A stretch of 28,061 nt of DNA from DASSWG01 sp041689995 (GCA_041689995.1 JBDNFD010000102.1:1-28061); one strand, 5' to 3'; shown: positions 1 through 7,708, counted from the first letter of the stretch. Made by a program: numbers and translations. The notes: generated from the sequence alone by a model not told the origin.

Positions 1-108
1 ATTATCTTCTCCACGATAAACAAATTCTTTGTCTGCTTTTGTGTGTAAATGAAAGTCAGCTCTAAGCCAAGTGCTACCATTTTTAAAAATTTCTAATTCT
101 TTATCCAT
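1..108 (-). CDS. PHP-domain protein, N-terminus only (runs off the window)
   Basis: Only the first 36 codons are present; the gene continues beyond base 1. The translation starts MDKELEIFKNG and contains RADFHLHTKADKEF. The HxH in DFHLHT is motif I of PHP-type metal-dependent phosphoesterases. From memory, this opening (STWLRADFHLHTKADKEF) resembles large PHP-plus-ATPase proteins annotated as the TrlF family, often found near defence genes; that assignment is inference from about 20 residues. The start ATG (108-106) lies one base after the stop codon of the upstream XRE regulator, so the two are almost certainly co-transcribed and perhaps translationally coupled. Any small PHP phosphoesterase is the alternative. 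Confidence 0.6.
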   Translation of the reverse strand, partial: MDKELEIFKNGSTWLRADFHLHTKADKEFVYRGEDN

Positions 109-109
109 T

Positions 110-310
110 TTACTTATCTTCTTTTGTAGAAACCAATAATTCTCTTACGTCAACATCTAAAATATGAGAAATCTCCGTCAAAACTTGAATGCTGGGCTGC
201 GTATTGTTATTGCAATAATTTGTAACTACTACATAGCTTTTTCCGATTTTCTCAGCGAGCCAAGTTTGTGTTCTGCCTTGTTCTTTTAAAACCTTCTTTA
301 TTCTGTTCAT
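110..310 (-). CDS. Small XRE/Cro-CI helix-turn-helix regulator
   Basis: A 66-residue protein that is essentially one Cro/CI-type helix-turn-helix domain. The core is QTWLAEKIGKSYVVVTNYCN followed by QPSIQVLTEISHILDVDVREL, the usual five-helix layout. It has no second domain, so it is probably a DNA-binding repressor or antitoxin-like partner. Its stop codon is one base from the start of the PHP-domain gene, giving a two-gene unit. A good Bacteroidota promoter sits at 345-373, and an inverted repeat at 322-342 lies between promoter and start codon, which suggests autorepression. Confidence 0.85.
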   Translation of the reverse strand: MNRIKKVLKEQGRTQTWLAEKIGKSYVVVTNYCNNNTQPSIQVLTEISHILDVDVRELLVSTKEDK

Positions 311-321
311 TGGTTCTATTT

Positions 322-342
322 CTTTACATTTTGACTGTAAAG
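322..342. promoter_or_regulatory. Inverted repeat, candidate operator of the XRE regulator
   Basis: A perfect 7-bp inverted repeat, CTTTACA-N7-TGTAAAG, lies just downstream of the -7 element (345-352) and 12 bp before the ATG at 310. A dyad at this place is typical of an autoregulated small XRE repressor. That the neighbouring protein binds it is inference. Confidence 0.45.
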
Positions 343-344
343 TT

Positions 345-373
345 CAAAGATACATTAAAATATCCTTTAACAA
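345..373 (-). promoter_or_regulatory. Bacteroidota-type promoter for the XRE-PHP unit
   Basis: On the minus strand TTG (373-371) is followed after 18 bp by TATCTTTG (352-345), a perfect TAnnTTTG -7 element. Spacing is within the 17-23 bp known for flavobacterial promoters. It lies 35 bp upstream of the start codon. Confidence 0.55.
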
Positions 374-416
374 TATAAATATGTATTGGATAATGATATA
401 CTATTGTGATTTGAGT

Positions 417-453
417 AAAAAAATAAAACCCCCATAACTGAATATGGGGTTTT
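417..453 (-). terminator. Rho-independent terminator after the beta-propeller gene
   Basis: The arms AAAACCCCCATA (425-436) and TATGGGGTTTT (443-453) form a strong hairpin with one bulged C. Reading the minus strand, the hairpin is followed by an almost unbroken T run (424-417). It lies 57 bp past the stop codon of the gene ending at 510. Confidence 0.8.
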
Positions 454-509
454 AGAACCTCAAACACCCTCAATTCATTTGTGGCTCAAAGTACCTTCTG
501 GTTAGCAAA

Positions 510-2348
510 TTACTTTTTAAGATCATATGCGAAAATGGAATTATTGTCTGCTTTGTAATAAAGCATTCCGCCGATTTCATCCACAACATATTCTGGTTTT
601 TTGTCTTTTAGCACAATTTCTTTATCCTTTTCACCGGTGTCTTTGCTCAGTTTTACCAAGCCAACGCCATCGTCCAGTTTTGTAAGTATAAACTGGTCAT
701 TTTCTGTTGCGGCCGTGGCCTTAAAGCGTTTCAGCATTTCAGCAACCGAAGCTCCGCTGGCAGCAGCAAGTCCTCCGGCCAAATCGGCCTCGCGATCTGC
801 TCGGCTGTCATAACCCATCAGTCTATTGTTCACTGAAGAATTGGCCGCAGCAGCTGCAGTCGCAGCAGCTGCCACTGCCGTAACACCTGCCAAAATTGCT
901 CCCATTGCGCTTTTGCCGGGAGCGCGATAATATTCCTGCCATTGCGTTCCTCCGTTCCAGTCCATCAAAAGCATATTTTGATCGCTGGTCAGCAAAATTC
1001 CGCCATCACGTATTTCAACATGTGATGGAGCTTCCTTACCCTCAAATTTTGATTCTGCCAAGGTGCTCACTTCGCCCGATGTTGCATCCACGGCATACAA
1101 ATTCTCGTCGGCACTTATAAGATATCGATTGTTTTTACTATCTAAAGTTGAACTCACGACACCGGCTCTTTTATATTTTAAGGGTTTGCCCCAAACCTGA
1201 TCGCCCGTTTTAAGGTTCACGATGTTGGCATCTTCCGAAGTTATATAGAGAAGGCCTTGGGGGGTTTCTGCCATCGTTAAAATATCTTCTCCCGTCTTCA
1301 ATGGTTTTTTAAATAGTGTTTGCCCATCAAAGGAAATCTTATTGATTCCACCTTGAAAAATTCCAAAGAGAATGCCGTCTTCCATCACATAAAAATGCTG
1401 AACGTATCCTTTGGTTTTTGGAGCTTTTTCCCACAAATCTTCTCCATTTGTTGCACTAAAAAATGCAATATTGGATTCATTTTTTGCGGCAAACACACTA
1501 TTGCTGCCGCCATCACTTTGGTTGCTGACCACGGCAATTCCCTTGGGCAGGATTTCAAAATTTACTACCTGTCCTTTTACTTTACGGTCGTCCTTCCAAA
1601 GTTCGGCTCCATTTACACCCACCTTATGTATGCGCGTATTTTTTCCTTGATTTACACTTTCAAAGGCATAGATTTCTTTTTCTGTCGGATCCGCGACCAT
1701 CCAGCTAATGTTTTTCATATCGTTCTCCCAAAGCGTTTCGCCGGTCTGTGCTTTCTTTGCCAACAATCCTTTGGTAGTAGGAACAATTAAATAATCCTTT
1801 AAAAGCAAAACAGCATCACTACTCGGGTCGCCGATATTGAAACGATAATCTTCTTTTCCCGTATTCAAATCATAAACGGCTACGGCTGTGGCATATTTCT
1901 CCTCTGACCTTCGCTGTCCTATAACCACCAACTTGTTCTGTGGCATTTTCACATCGCAGCTATAAGCGACTTTCCATCCATTGCCTTCCGTATTGAACAA
2001 AACCTGTCCCGAGATATAATCTATTAAGGTTTTCTTGGCGGTCAGATTTGCAAACCCACCTTGGGCAACAATTACATAGGGCGCATTCGGAACGAAAGTG
2101 AGCTCCTCTGGTTTCACCCTTCCATATTCCGTAAAGTTAAACAATAGTTGGTTGCTACCTGGTTTTATCCCCACAAGACCATCATTGGTAGCAACCACCA
2201 TTGTACCTCCTTGAGTTAGTGTCATTTCGTTTATTTTCGCTCCCGTGTCATACCGAAAATCCGGTTGTTCGGCCTTTTGCGCAGAAACCGGAATTTCAGT
2301 CATAAACACAAGGCAAATCAAAAAGTAAAATAGTAGTGAATTTTTCAT
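510..2348 (-). CDS. Exported PQQ-like beta-propeller protein with Ala-rich insert
   Basis: A 612-residue protein with an N-terminal signal peptide (SLLFYFLICLVFMTEIPVSA, cleavage near AQK). The body is a chain of beta-propeller blades of the PQQ/quinoprotein type, recognised by recurring Gly-Trp/Asp patterns such as TGETLWEND, NGEDLWEK and TGDQVWGKPL, each pairing a TG/NG turn with a W. It resembles BamB-like or WD40-like propellers in shape but lacks obvious cofactor residues, so a scaffold role in the periplasm or at the cell surface is more likely than an enzyme. Near residues 478-545 an unusual Ala/Gly-rich stretch (AVAAAATAAAAANSS then ADLAGGLAAASGASVAEML) interrupts the blade pattern. 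It is preceded by a candidate promoter at 2376-2406 and followed by a terminator at 417-453, so it is probably monocistronic. Confidence 0.8.
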   Translation of the reverse strand: MKNSLLFYFLICLVFMTEIPVSAQKAEQPDFRYDTGAKINEMTLTQGGTMVVATNDGLVGIKPGSNQLLFNFTEYGRVKPEELTFVPNAPYVIVAQGGFANLTAKKTLIDYISGQVLFNTEGNGWKVAYSCDVKMPQNKLVVIGQRRSEEKYATAVAVYDLNTGKEDYRFNIGDPSSDAVLLLKDYLIVPTTKGLLAKKAQTGETLWENDMKNISWMVADPTEKEIYAFESVNQGKNTRIHKVGVNGAELWKDDRKVKGQVVNFEILPKGIAVVSNQSDGGSNSVFAAKNESNIAFFSATNGEDLWEKAPKTKGYVQHFYVMEDGILFGIFQGGINKISFDGQTLFKKPLKTGEDILTMAETPQGLLYITSEDANIVNLKTGDQVWGKPLKYKRAGVVSSTLDSKNNRYLISADENLYAVDATSGEVSTLAESKFEGKEAPSHVEIRDGGILLTSDQNMLLMDWNGGTQWQEYYRAPGKSAMGAILAGVTAVAAAATAAAAANSSVNNRLMGYDSRADREADLAGGLAAASGASVAEMLKRFKATAATENDQFILTKLDDGVGLVKLSKDTGEKDKEIVLKDKKPEYVVDEIGGMLYYKADNNSIFAYDLKK

Positions 2349-2375
2349 AATCGTGGTTTATTATTGTTTGTAATT

Positions 2376-2406
2376 CAAAGATGCTTCGGAAAATTCTAGA
2401 AATCAA
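2376..2406 (-). promoter_or_regulatory. Candidate promoter of the beta-propeller gene
   Basis: On the minus strand TTG (2406-2404), a 20-bp spacer, then CATCTTTG (2383-2376), one mismatch from TAnnTTTG. It lies 28 bp upstream of the ATG at 2348. Confidence 0.45.
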
Positions 2407-2557
2407 TCCCCGTATTTTTTATCCTCACAGATCTTCATAAAAAAACTTGTGCGGCAACCTCCTTTTTAGTTTTAATTGACCACAAAACAGGAGAAAAACT
2501 TGCGTTCCGCCCCCGAAAATTTTGTGAGTCAATATCTAAATTTTTAAAGGATATGAA

Positions 2558-3079
2558 TTACTGAATGCCTAAATTGAAAGAACCTTCTGTGATATTCTTC
2601 AAGGATCCATCGCCATTTACATTTTTACCCACAAAGTGAAAGGTTCCTTTAATATTGGTATCCGTCTTCTCAGAAACCTTAATCTCCCCTACCACACCGC
2701 TGTTTTCATAAGGTACGCTCCAAGTTTGAGAATTCTGTGGATTATTAATATCGGTTTCCATATAAGTAGCGCTCACAAAAACATTGTCGTCACTGAACTC
2801 ATAGGTGCCGGGGCCTTCAAAACCAGTGATGATCATTACAATACCGTCGCCGGAAGAATCAGAACCTTGTAGAGTAACCATGGTTGTTCCTCCACCCGAT
2901 CCTACACTAGCTGTGGAAGCAATTTTCATTGAGCTGAAATTGCTGCCGTCCACTTTGGCAACTAAAGTTCCAGAAGCAGCACTTCCACCACCACCACCGT
3001 CGTCGTCCTTTTTACAAGATGATAAACTTATGGCAACGATTGCCATTAATACAAAAATTGTTTTGTTTATTGTTTTCAT
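2558..3079 (-). CDS. Small surface-type lipoprotein, DUF6252-like
   Basis: A 173-residue lipoprotein. The signal ends in the lipobox LSSC (Cys22), followed by KKDDDGGGGGS. The acidic run after the cysteine resembles the Bacteroidota lipoprotein export signal, so surface exposure is plausible, and the Gly run acts as a linker. The mature part begins LVAKVDGSNFSS and looks like an all-beta domain with regions such as GFEGPGTYEFSD and GTFHFVGKNVNGDG. This is the pattern of DUF6252-type flavobacterial lipoproteins as I recall them; the family name is a moderate-confidence call and no function is known. The gene stands alone, with a candidate promoter at 3131-3161. Confidence 0.7.
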   Translation of the reverse strand: MKTINKTIFVLMAIVAISLSSCKKDDDGGGGGSAASGTLVAKVDGSNFSSMKIASTASVGSGGGTTMVTLQGSDSSGDGIVMIITGFEGPGTYEFSDDNVFVSATYMETDINNPQNSQTWSVPYENSGVVGEIKVSEKTDTNIKGTFHFVGKNVNGDGSLKNITEGSFNLGIQ

Positions 3080-3130
3080 AATATTAGGTTTTTATCCGAC
3101 GCTATTACGGGGATATGATTAATGTTGAAG

Positions 3131-3161
3131 CAAAATTGCCGCAAATTGGAAAGATTCACAA
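3131..3161 (-). promoter_or_regulatory. Candidate promoter of the small lipoprotein gene
   Basis: On the minus strand TTG (3161-3159), a 20-bp spacer, then CAATTTTG (3138-3131), one mismatch from TAnnTTTG, 52 bp before the ATG. It has the same CAnnTTTG variant and the same spacing as the promoter at 2376-2406. Confidence 0.45.
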
Positions 3162-3316
3162 TAGGGCAGTTGCCGTATTTTCTATTTATGATTACAGAAT
3201 TAATAATCCTAAATTAAAAGTTTTTATATAGAATTCGTGTCGAAATAGCCCAGTTCTTGAATGCAAATCTTCTAATTCTTTATCAAATCGTATCAAACTG
3301 CATTTTCTTCTTTTTT

Positions 3317-3349
3317 TTTGAACTTGAAAAAGTGGTTTTATTAACTTTG
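3317..3349 (+). promoter_or_regulatory. Bacteroidota-type promoter of the TonB receptor
   Basis: TTTG (3317-3320), a 21-bp spacer, then TAACTTTG (3342-3349), a perfect TAnnTTTG, 22 bp before the ATG. It lacks the 11-bp repeat boxes seen upstream of neighbouring genes, so the receptor does not appear to share their regulation. Confidence 0.6.
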
Positions 3350-3371
3350 GCGTTCAAATTAAAATCCCTCA

Positions 3372-5189
3372 ATGACTTTTAGATTTCTTCTTTTTTTGCT
3401 CCTTTTCCCCCTCTACATCACGGCTCAAAATAATCCAGAACCTTCAGAAAAACTTGAAGAGGTTTTTGTATCGGCTAGTAGAATTGAAATACCATTTTCC
3501 GAAGACTCGCGATCAATCACAATTATTACCACGGAGGATATTCAAAATAGTCCAGCATCTTCTTTGGCAGAACTATTACAGGAAGTTCCTGGAATTGATA
3601 TTAGACGTCGCGGCACTGACGGCATGCAGGCCGATCTTTATATCCGTGGCGGAGGATTTGATCAAACCTTAGTCTTGATCGATGGTATTAAAATGGATGA
3701 TCCACAAACAGGCCATCATATTTTAAATGCGGCTTTACCTCTAGAAACCATTGAGCGAATTGAAATTATAAAAGGACCGGCCGCCAGAATTTATGGTCAA
3801 AATGCTTTTACGGGAGCAATAAATATAATTACCAAGAAAAATACTCACGACCAATTATCAATCGCTGTGAAAGCTGGATTTTATGAGCAAATTGGCGCCT
3901 CTGTCACTGCCAGCAATAACTTCAAAAATTCGAATCATTTGATACATTATTCCAGAGATGTTTCGCAAGGTTATCGCTATAATACGGATTATGACAACCA
4001 AAATTATTTTCTTAAAAGCGTGTTCAACACTGAAAAAAGACCAATCGAGGTTTTGTCAACTTTTACGGAAAGAAAATTTGGGGCCAATGGCTTCTACGCC
4101 ACGCCATCGGCTATTGATCAGTATGAAGAAACACAAACCAGCCTTGTGGGAATCTCTACACGATTCAAAATGAATAAATTGAAATTAAGTCCGCAGATTT
4201 ATTGGAGAAGAAATCAAGATTTGTATTTGTACGATCGGGAAAATCCATCGGGTTACAGAAATCTTCATATTTCGAACAAAATTGGTGCACAAATTAATGG
4301 CTCATACGTTTCTAATTTTGGGATAACAGGCTTCGGGGCAAATTTCGACAAAGTGTATTTATCCAGTAATAACCTCGGAAATAGATCAAGAACCATTACA
4401 ACCTTGTTTTTGGAACATCGGTTTAAATTTTTGAATGATCGCATCGACTTTACCCCCGGAATGGCTTTGACTTATTATTCAGATTTTAAATTTCATTTCT
4501 TTCCCGGATTTGATGCAGGATTGAAAATTACAGAAAATTTTAGGGTGTACACAAACGTGGGTTATACCTACAGAATTCCTACTTATACCGATTTGTATTA
4601 CAGCGATCCAACCACTTTGGGCAACGACAAATTAGAACCCGAAGAAGCAATTGCAGAAGAAGTTGGATTCAAATTCAATTCGTCCAATGTTGACATAACG
4701 TTGGCTTTCTTCAACCGGGATTCCAAGAACTTAATTGATTTCATAAAGAGCACGGAAGAAGAACCTTACCAGGCAACCAATATTAGAAGCCTGAATACCA
4801 AAGGTTTGGAAACAACCGTCGCTTATAATTTTTCATCGATGGGTTTTAAGCAAAATATAGATTTAGGATATACGTTCATTGAAGATAAAACTGAAGAACT
4901 GAATATTCCATTCTCCCGTTATTCCATCAATTCGCTAAAGCACCAGTTTATTACGAATTTTAGGTCCCAATTCATTAAGAATTTGTCACAAACCATTCTC
5001 TACAAATATGCGGTCCGCACTACCGGTGACGAATATGGTGTGGTGGATATTTCAGTGAATTATCAGATAAAGAAATTGGAAATTTCGCTGAAAGCAAACA
5101 ATATTTTCAATGAAGAATATACTGAAACCAATTTGGTTCCGATGCCGAAAGGAAATATTCTCGTAGGCGTGCAATACAAATTTGATTAG
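3372..5189 (+). CDS. TonB-dependent outer-membrane receptor, BtuB-like
   Basis: A 605-residue outer-membrane receptor. A signal peptide (FLLFLLLFPLYITAQ) is followed at once by a TonB-box-like segment, EKLEEVFVSASRIE. The plug domain spans about residues 40-155, with the hallmarks ELLQEVPGIDIRRRG, LYIRGGGFDQTLVLIDGI, ETIERIEIIKGPAARIYG and TGAINIITKK. The remaining 450 residues are alternating beta strands of the barrel, ending in a C-terminal hydrophobic strand, GNILVGVQYKFD. The N-terminal carboxypeptidase-regulatory-like domain common in Bacteroidota receptors is absent, so it resembles BtuB and related siderophore or cobalamin receptors in length and plan. The substrate cannot be read from sequence. 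It has its own consensus promoter and no partner lipoprotein of the SusD type beside it. Confidence 0.9.
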   Translation: MTFRFLLFLLLFPLYITAQNNPEPSEKLEEVFVSASRIEIPFSEDSRSITIITTEDIQNSPASSLAELLQEVPGIDIRRRGTDGMQADLYIRGGGFDQTLVLIDGIKMDDPQTGHHILNAALPLETIERIEIIKGPAARIYGQNAFTGAINIITKKNTHDQLSIAVKAGFYEQIGASVTASNNFKNSNHLIHYSRDVSQGYRYNTDYDNQNYFLKSVFNTEKRPIEVLSTFTERKFGANGFYATPSAIDQYEETQTSLVGISTRFKMNKLKLSPQIYWRRNQDLYLYDRENPSGYRNLHISNKIGAQINGSYVSNFGITGFGANFDKVYLSSNNLGNRSRTITTLFLEHRFKFLNDRIDFTPGMALTYYSDFKFHFFPGFDAGLKITENFRVYTNVGYTYRIPTYTDLYYSDPTTLGNDKLEPEEAIAEEVGFKFNSSNVDITLAFFNRDSKNLIDFIKSTEEEPYQATNIRSLNTKGLETTVAYNFSSMGFKQNIDLGYTFIEDKTEELNIPFSRYSINSLKHQFITNFRSQFIKNLSQTILYKYAVRTTGDEYGVVDISVNYQIKKLEISLKANNIFNEEYTETNLVPMPKGNILVGVQYKFD

Positions 5190-5253
5190 CGTTTTATTAT
5201 GGAAATTCCTGCATAAAATCCTAAAATCTTTAATGAGGGTCTGCCAATTAATG

Positions 5254-5272
5254 ATTCTAAAGGAAATTTAAA
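5254..5272 (-). promoter_or_regulatory. Extra pair of regulon boxes in minus orientation
   Basis: On the minus strand TTTAAATT (5272-5265) and TTTAGAAT (5261-5254) are spaced 11 bp, matching the boxes of the window-wide regulon. No -7 element follows at 7 bp and no minus-strand gene lies downstream. It could be an auxiliary binding site about 60 bp upstream of the PAP2 promoter, or chance. Confidence 0.3.
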
Positions 5273-5314
5273 GTTTCGCCCCTCCTCGGAAGTCGACCTA
5301 AGCGAAACCTCAAC

Positions 5315-5348
5315 TTTAGATTCTACTTAGAATTCCACTATATTTTTA
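5315..5348 (+). promoter_or_regulatory. Regulon promoter A (PAP2 gene)
   Basis: Two boxes with an 11-bp period, TTTAGATTctaCTTAGAAT (5315-5333), then 7 bp, then TATTTTTA (5341-5348), a near match to TAnnTTTG. The start codon is 23 bp further on. The boxes occupy the place of the -33 element, as expected for an activator-dependent promoter. Confidence 0.65.
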
Positions 5349-5371
5349 CAGCTATATAAGCAAGGGTTATA

Positions 5372-6112
5372 ATGGAAACTAGAAGAGCTTTATCAATTAT
5401 ATTAATCATTGCTCTTAGCAATATTGTATGCGCCCAACCAGATTCCCTTAATTTAAAACCAAACAACCAAAAACCCTTTTTACATAAGGTAATATTGCCT
5501 GCCTCGTTAATTTTTGGTGGGGCATTGATAAGTGGAAGTGGTTTGGAAAAAAACTTTCATAAGGACGTTCGTAATGTCGTTGGAAACGATTTTTCTTTTG
5601 CGATAGATGATTACGCGCGTTACGCCCCAATTTTTGAAATGTATATCGCAGATATTTCAGGCGTGAAATCAAAAAATCACTGGTTCGATCAGTCAAAAAA
5701 CCTTACAATCGCAATTATTGTTTCAGATTTCATCACGTTTAGATTAAAGGAATGGATAGACAAGAGAAGACCGAACGGTGGTGATGATCTGCAATCATTC
5801 CCCTCGGGACATACCTCTTTTGTTTTTACGAACGCAGGCGTACTGTATCAAGAATTTATTGACACTTCACCATATTTTGCATATAGTGGATATGCAATTG
5901 CGACTACCACTGGTGCATTTAGAATTATGAACAATGCACATTGGATAAGTGATGTGCTCGTTAGTGCCGGTATCGGAATTATAGTTACTCAATTGGTTTA
6001 TCTATTTGATCCCATAATTAAATGGAATCCGTTTAAAAAAACCACTGGTGTTACTTTTATTCCAAGAATTGATAATGATCAATACGGGTTTTATTTAAGC
6101 AAGAACTTTTAA
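5372..6112 (+). CDS. PAP2-family phosphatase (paralogue 1)
   Basis: A 246-residue type 2 phosphatidic acid phosphatase. The three signature blocks are intact: KEWIDKRRP (KxxxxxxRP), PSGHT, and FRIMNNAHWISD (a variant of SRxxxxxHxxxD with Phe for Ser). An N-terminal signal peptide (SIILIIALSNIVCAQ) and hydrophobic segments around residues 40-60, 110-125, 145-165 and 185-215 place the active site on the periplasmic side. Substrates of the family are lipid phosphates such as undecaprenyl diphosphate, phosphatidic acid or lipid A phosphates; which one is unknown here. It is a paralogue of the protein encoded at 8579-9370: both share the PSGHT block, GYAIAT and the HW-SD block. Regulon promoter A lies directly upstream. 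It is probably monocistronic. Confidence 0.88.
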   Translation: METRRALSIILIIALSNIVCAQPDSLNLKPNNQKPFLHKVILPASLIFGGALISGSGLEKNFHKDVRNVVGNDFSFAIDDYARYAPIFEMYIADISGVKSKNHWFDQSKNLTIAIIVSDFITFRLKEWIDKRRPNGGDDLQSFPSGHTSFVFTNAGVLYQEFIDTSPYFAYSGYAIATTTGAFRIMNNAHWISDVLVSAGIGIIVTQLVYLFDPIIKWNPFKKTTGVTFIPRIDNDQYGFYLSKNF

Positions 6113-6307
6113 AACACTGAACGAATTGAGGCCAAATGCGTTACATAATGGTTCTTTTTGATTACTACGGTCGTTATCATTAAGATTCCAGCAGATAGAA
6201 AATGGGAAGTCTATGAGTTCTGTTTCGCTTTTATCTTCTTAATGATTTCTTAAGGCATTCAACAATTGGATTTATGGAATGTATGGATTCACATCTTTCC
6301 CATAATC

Positions 6308-6352
6308 TTTAGATTCTCTTTAGAATAACTTTAGAATTCATCTCTATACTTG
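6308..6352 (+). promoter_or_regulatory. Regulon promoter B (triple PepSY-like gene)
   Basis: Three boxes with an 11-bp period: TTTAGATT (6308-6315), TTTAGAAT (6319-6326), TTTAGAAT (6330-6337). Then 7 bp and TATACTTG (6345-6352), one mismatch from TAnnTTTG. This is the clearest copy of the motif. The gene starts 124 bp downstream, leaving an unusually long leader. The rest of the 6113-6476 gap shows no gene. Confidence 0.7.
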
Positions 6353-6476
6353 TACTGTTGACTTAAAACCTATTTCTATTTATTGAACAAAACTACACGC
6401 TAATTTTAGCCATCAATTGTATGAAGCAAAACTAATAAGTGATTACTAATTTAATATTCAATAAAAACAAATAAAT

Positions 6477-7259
6477 ATGAAAACAATAATGAAAACTTTA
6501 ATTTGTCTTATCCTCGTTGCAAGCATTTTTTCTTGCTCAAAAGACAATAGCAATATGGCCACAGATGTTCCTACAAATGGAAATCTCATTGCAGCCAGAG
6601 CAGATAACACTATTAATGTGGCGACCCTTCCCCAAGTAATTTTAGATTACATAACAGCCAATTATCCAAATCTGACCATCTTTAAAGCTGATATAGAGGA
6701 CGACGGAAATTATGAAGTTACTCTGAGCAACGACATTGAGCTAATCTTCGACAGTAACGGCGTCTTTTTAGGTGTCGATGATGACGGGGATAATGATTAT
6801 GGAGATACGGATATTAATCCAGCAGATCTTCCACAGGTTATTTTGGATTATATTCTTGTAAATTATCCTAACGAAACTATCAATGAAGCCGAACTTGAAA
6901 ATAATGGCAATTATGAAATTGAGTTGAGCAACGACGTTGTTTTGGTGTTTGACGGTAATGGCACATTCCTAGGTGTTGGTGCAGATGATAACCATGACGA
7001 TGACCAAGTAATAGACCCTGCAACTTTACCGCAAATTATACATGATTACATAAGCACAAACTATCCTACGGCTACTATTTTGGAGGCAGAAATTAAGGAT
7101 GATGGAAACTATGAAGTAACTTTAAGTAACGGCATAGAACTTTTTTTTGATGCCAATGGAAACTTTTTAAGAACCGGCGACGGTGATGATAACGATGGCA
7201 GTGGAGATGATAACGGTGACGACGGAGGAGATGATAACGGTGGCAGCGATGGAGATTAA
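6477..7259 (+). CDS. Lipoprotein with three tandem PepSY-like repeats
   Basis: A 260-residue lipoprotein with lipobox IFSC (Cys20). Three repeats of about 55 residues start near residues 48, 113 and 179. Each carries LPQVILDYI..NYP, then GNYEVTLSN.IEL.FD.NG.FL. This is the pattern of the PepSY-like (BLIP-like) fold, Pfam PepSY_like, usually a periplasmic or surface domain of unknown role often linked to two-component systems. The linkers and the 25-residue tail are rich in Asp, Gly and Asn (GDDNDGSGDDNGDDGG), which could bind calcium or other cations; that is inference. It has regulon promoter B upstream and a strong terminator at 7298-7331. The repeats are also visible at DNA level, indicating internal duplication. 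Confidence 0.85.
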   Translation: MKTIMKTLICLILVASIFSCSKDNSNMATDVPTNGNLIAARADNTINVATLPQVILDYITANYPNLTIFKADIEDDGNYEVTLSNDIELIFDSNGVFLGVDDDGDNDYGDTDINPADLPQVILDYILVNYPNETINEAELENNGNYEIELSNDVVLVFDGNGTFLGVGADDNHDDDQVIDPATLPQIIHDYISTNYPTATILEAEIKDDGNYEVTLSNGIELFFDANGNFLRTGDGDDNDGSGDDNGDDGGDDNGGSDGD

Positions 7260-7297
7260 ACATTAATTAAGTGAGTACCCCCAATTTTTTCTTGATG

Positions 7298-7331
7298 AAG
7301 GACCTTCCAAAATTGGAAGGTCCTTTCTTTC
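7298..7331 (+). terminator. Rho-independent terminator of the triple PepSY-like gene
   Basis: A perfect 11-bp stem, AAGGACCTTCC (7298-7308) with GGAAGGTCCTT (7315-7325), has a 6-base loop and is followed by TTTCTTTCT-type T-rich sequence. It lies 38 bp after the stop codon. Confidence 0.85.
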
Positions 7332-7342
7332 TAATGATCACT

Positions 7343-7652
7343 ATGAAAATCTATATACTACTGATATTCCTTTTTTCAAAGCAACCATAATCTTGCCTCG
7401 TAAACAAAAGTTTTAAATTATGATTTGATTGTTTCAGGTAAAACCAGAGGAACGGTTGTAGCTTCTAAAACAGTTGACGGGAACAAAACAACTTACATAT
7501 CCAGTACAGATGTAATTGCAAAATTTACATTCACAACAGAAATAAAAACTAGGATTATCGTTGTTTATGAGAATGAAATATTACAATTCACAATGATTTT
7601 TTATAATGAATACTTGGGCTATTCTCTAACTTTCATAAAAAAAGTGCCGTGA
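7343..7652 (+). pseudogene. Decayed exported-protein gene, DUF6134-like remnant
   Basis: Two pieces of one former gene are visible in different frames. From ATG 7343 a signal-peptide-like start reads MKIYILLIFLFSKQP and then hits TAA. In another frame, from about 7404, the sequence reads NYDLIVSGKTRGTVVASK followed by VDGNKTTYISSTDV and IVVYENEIL, ending in TGA at 7652. That pattern (YDL..sGK..Gt...skT..g...Y...s) resembles the first half of flavobacterial DUF6134-type exported proteins; this family call is tentative. No single frame joins the parts, and the expected remainder of about 100 residues is missing. It lies between two convergent PepSY-like genes. Confidence 0.5.
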
Positions 7653-7673
7653 AATGGCACTTCACGGCACTTT
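7637..7673 (-). terminator. Rho-independent terminator of the PepSY-like gene
   Basis: A perfect 13-bp stem, AAAGTGCCGTGAA (7641-7653) with TTCACGGCACTTT (7661-7673), has a 7-base loop. On the minus strand it is followed by seven T. It lies 35 bp past the stop codon of the gene ending at 7709. Confidence 0.88.
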
Positions 7674-7708
7674 AGTAATCAACTACTTAACCAACCTAAA
7701 AACTCAAT

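Noticed and set aside
1320..1790. A 156-codon plus-strand frame inside the beta-propeller gene
   Set aside because: It lies entirely opposite a well-supported exported protein and has no family features, promoter or conserved motif; it is a shadow frame.
3317..3349. TonB receptor as an eighth regulon member
   Set aside because: Its promoter has a good -7 element and a normal TTTG element but no box at 7 bp upstream (the position reads AAAAAGTG).
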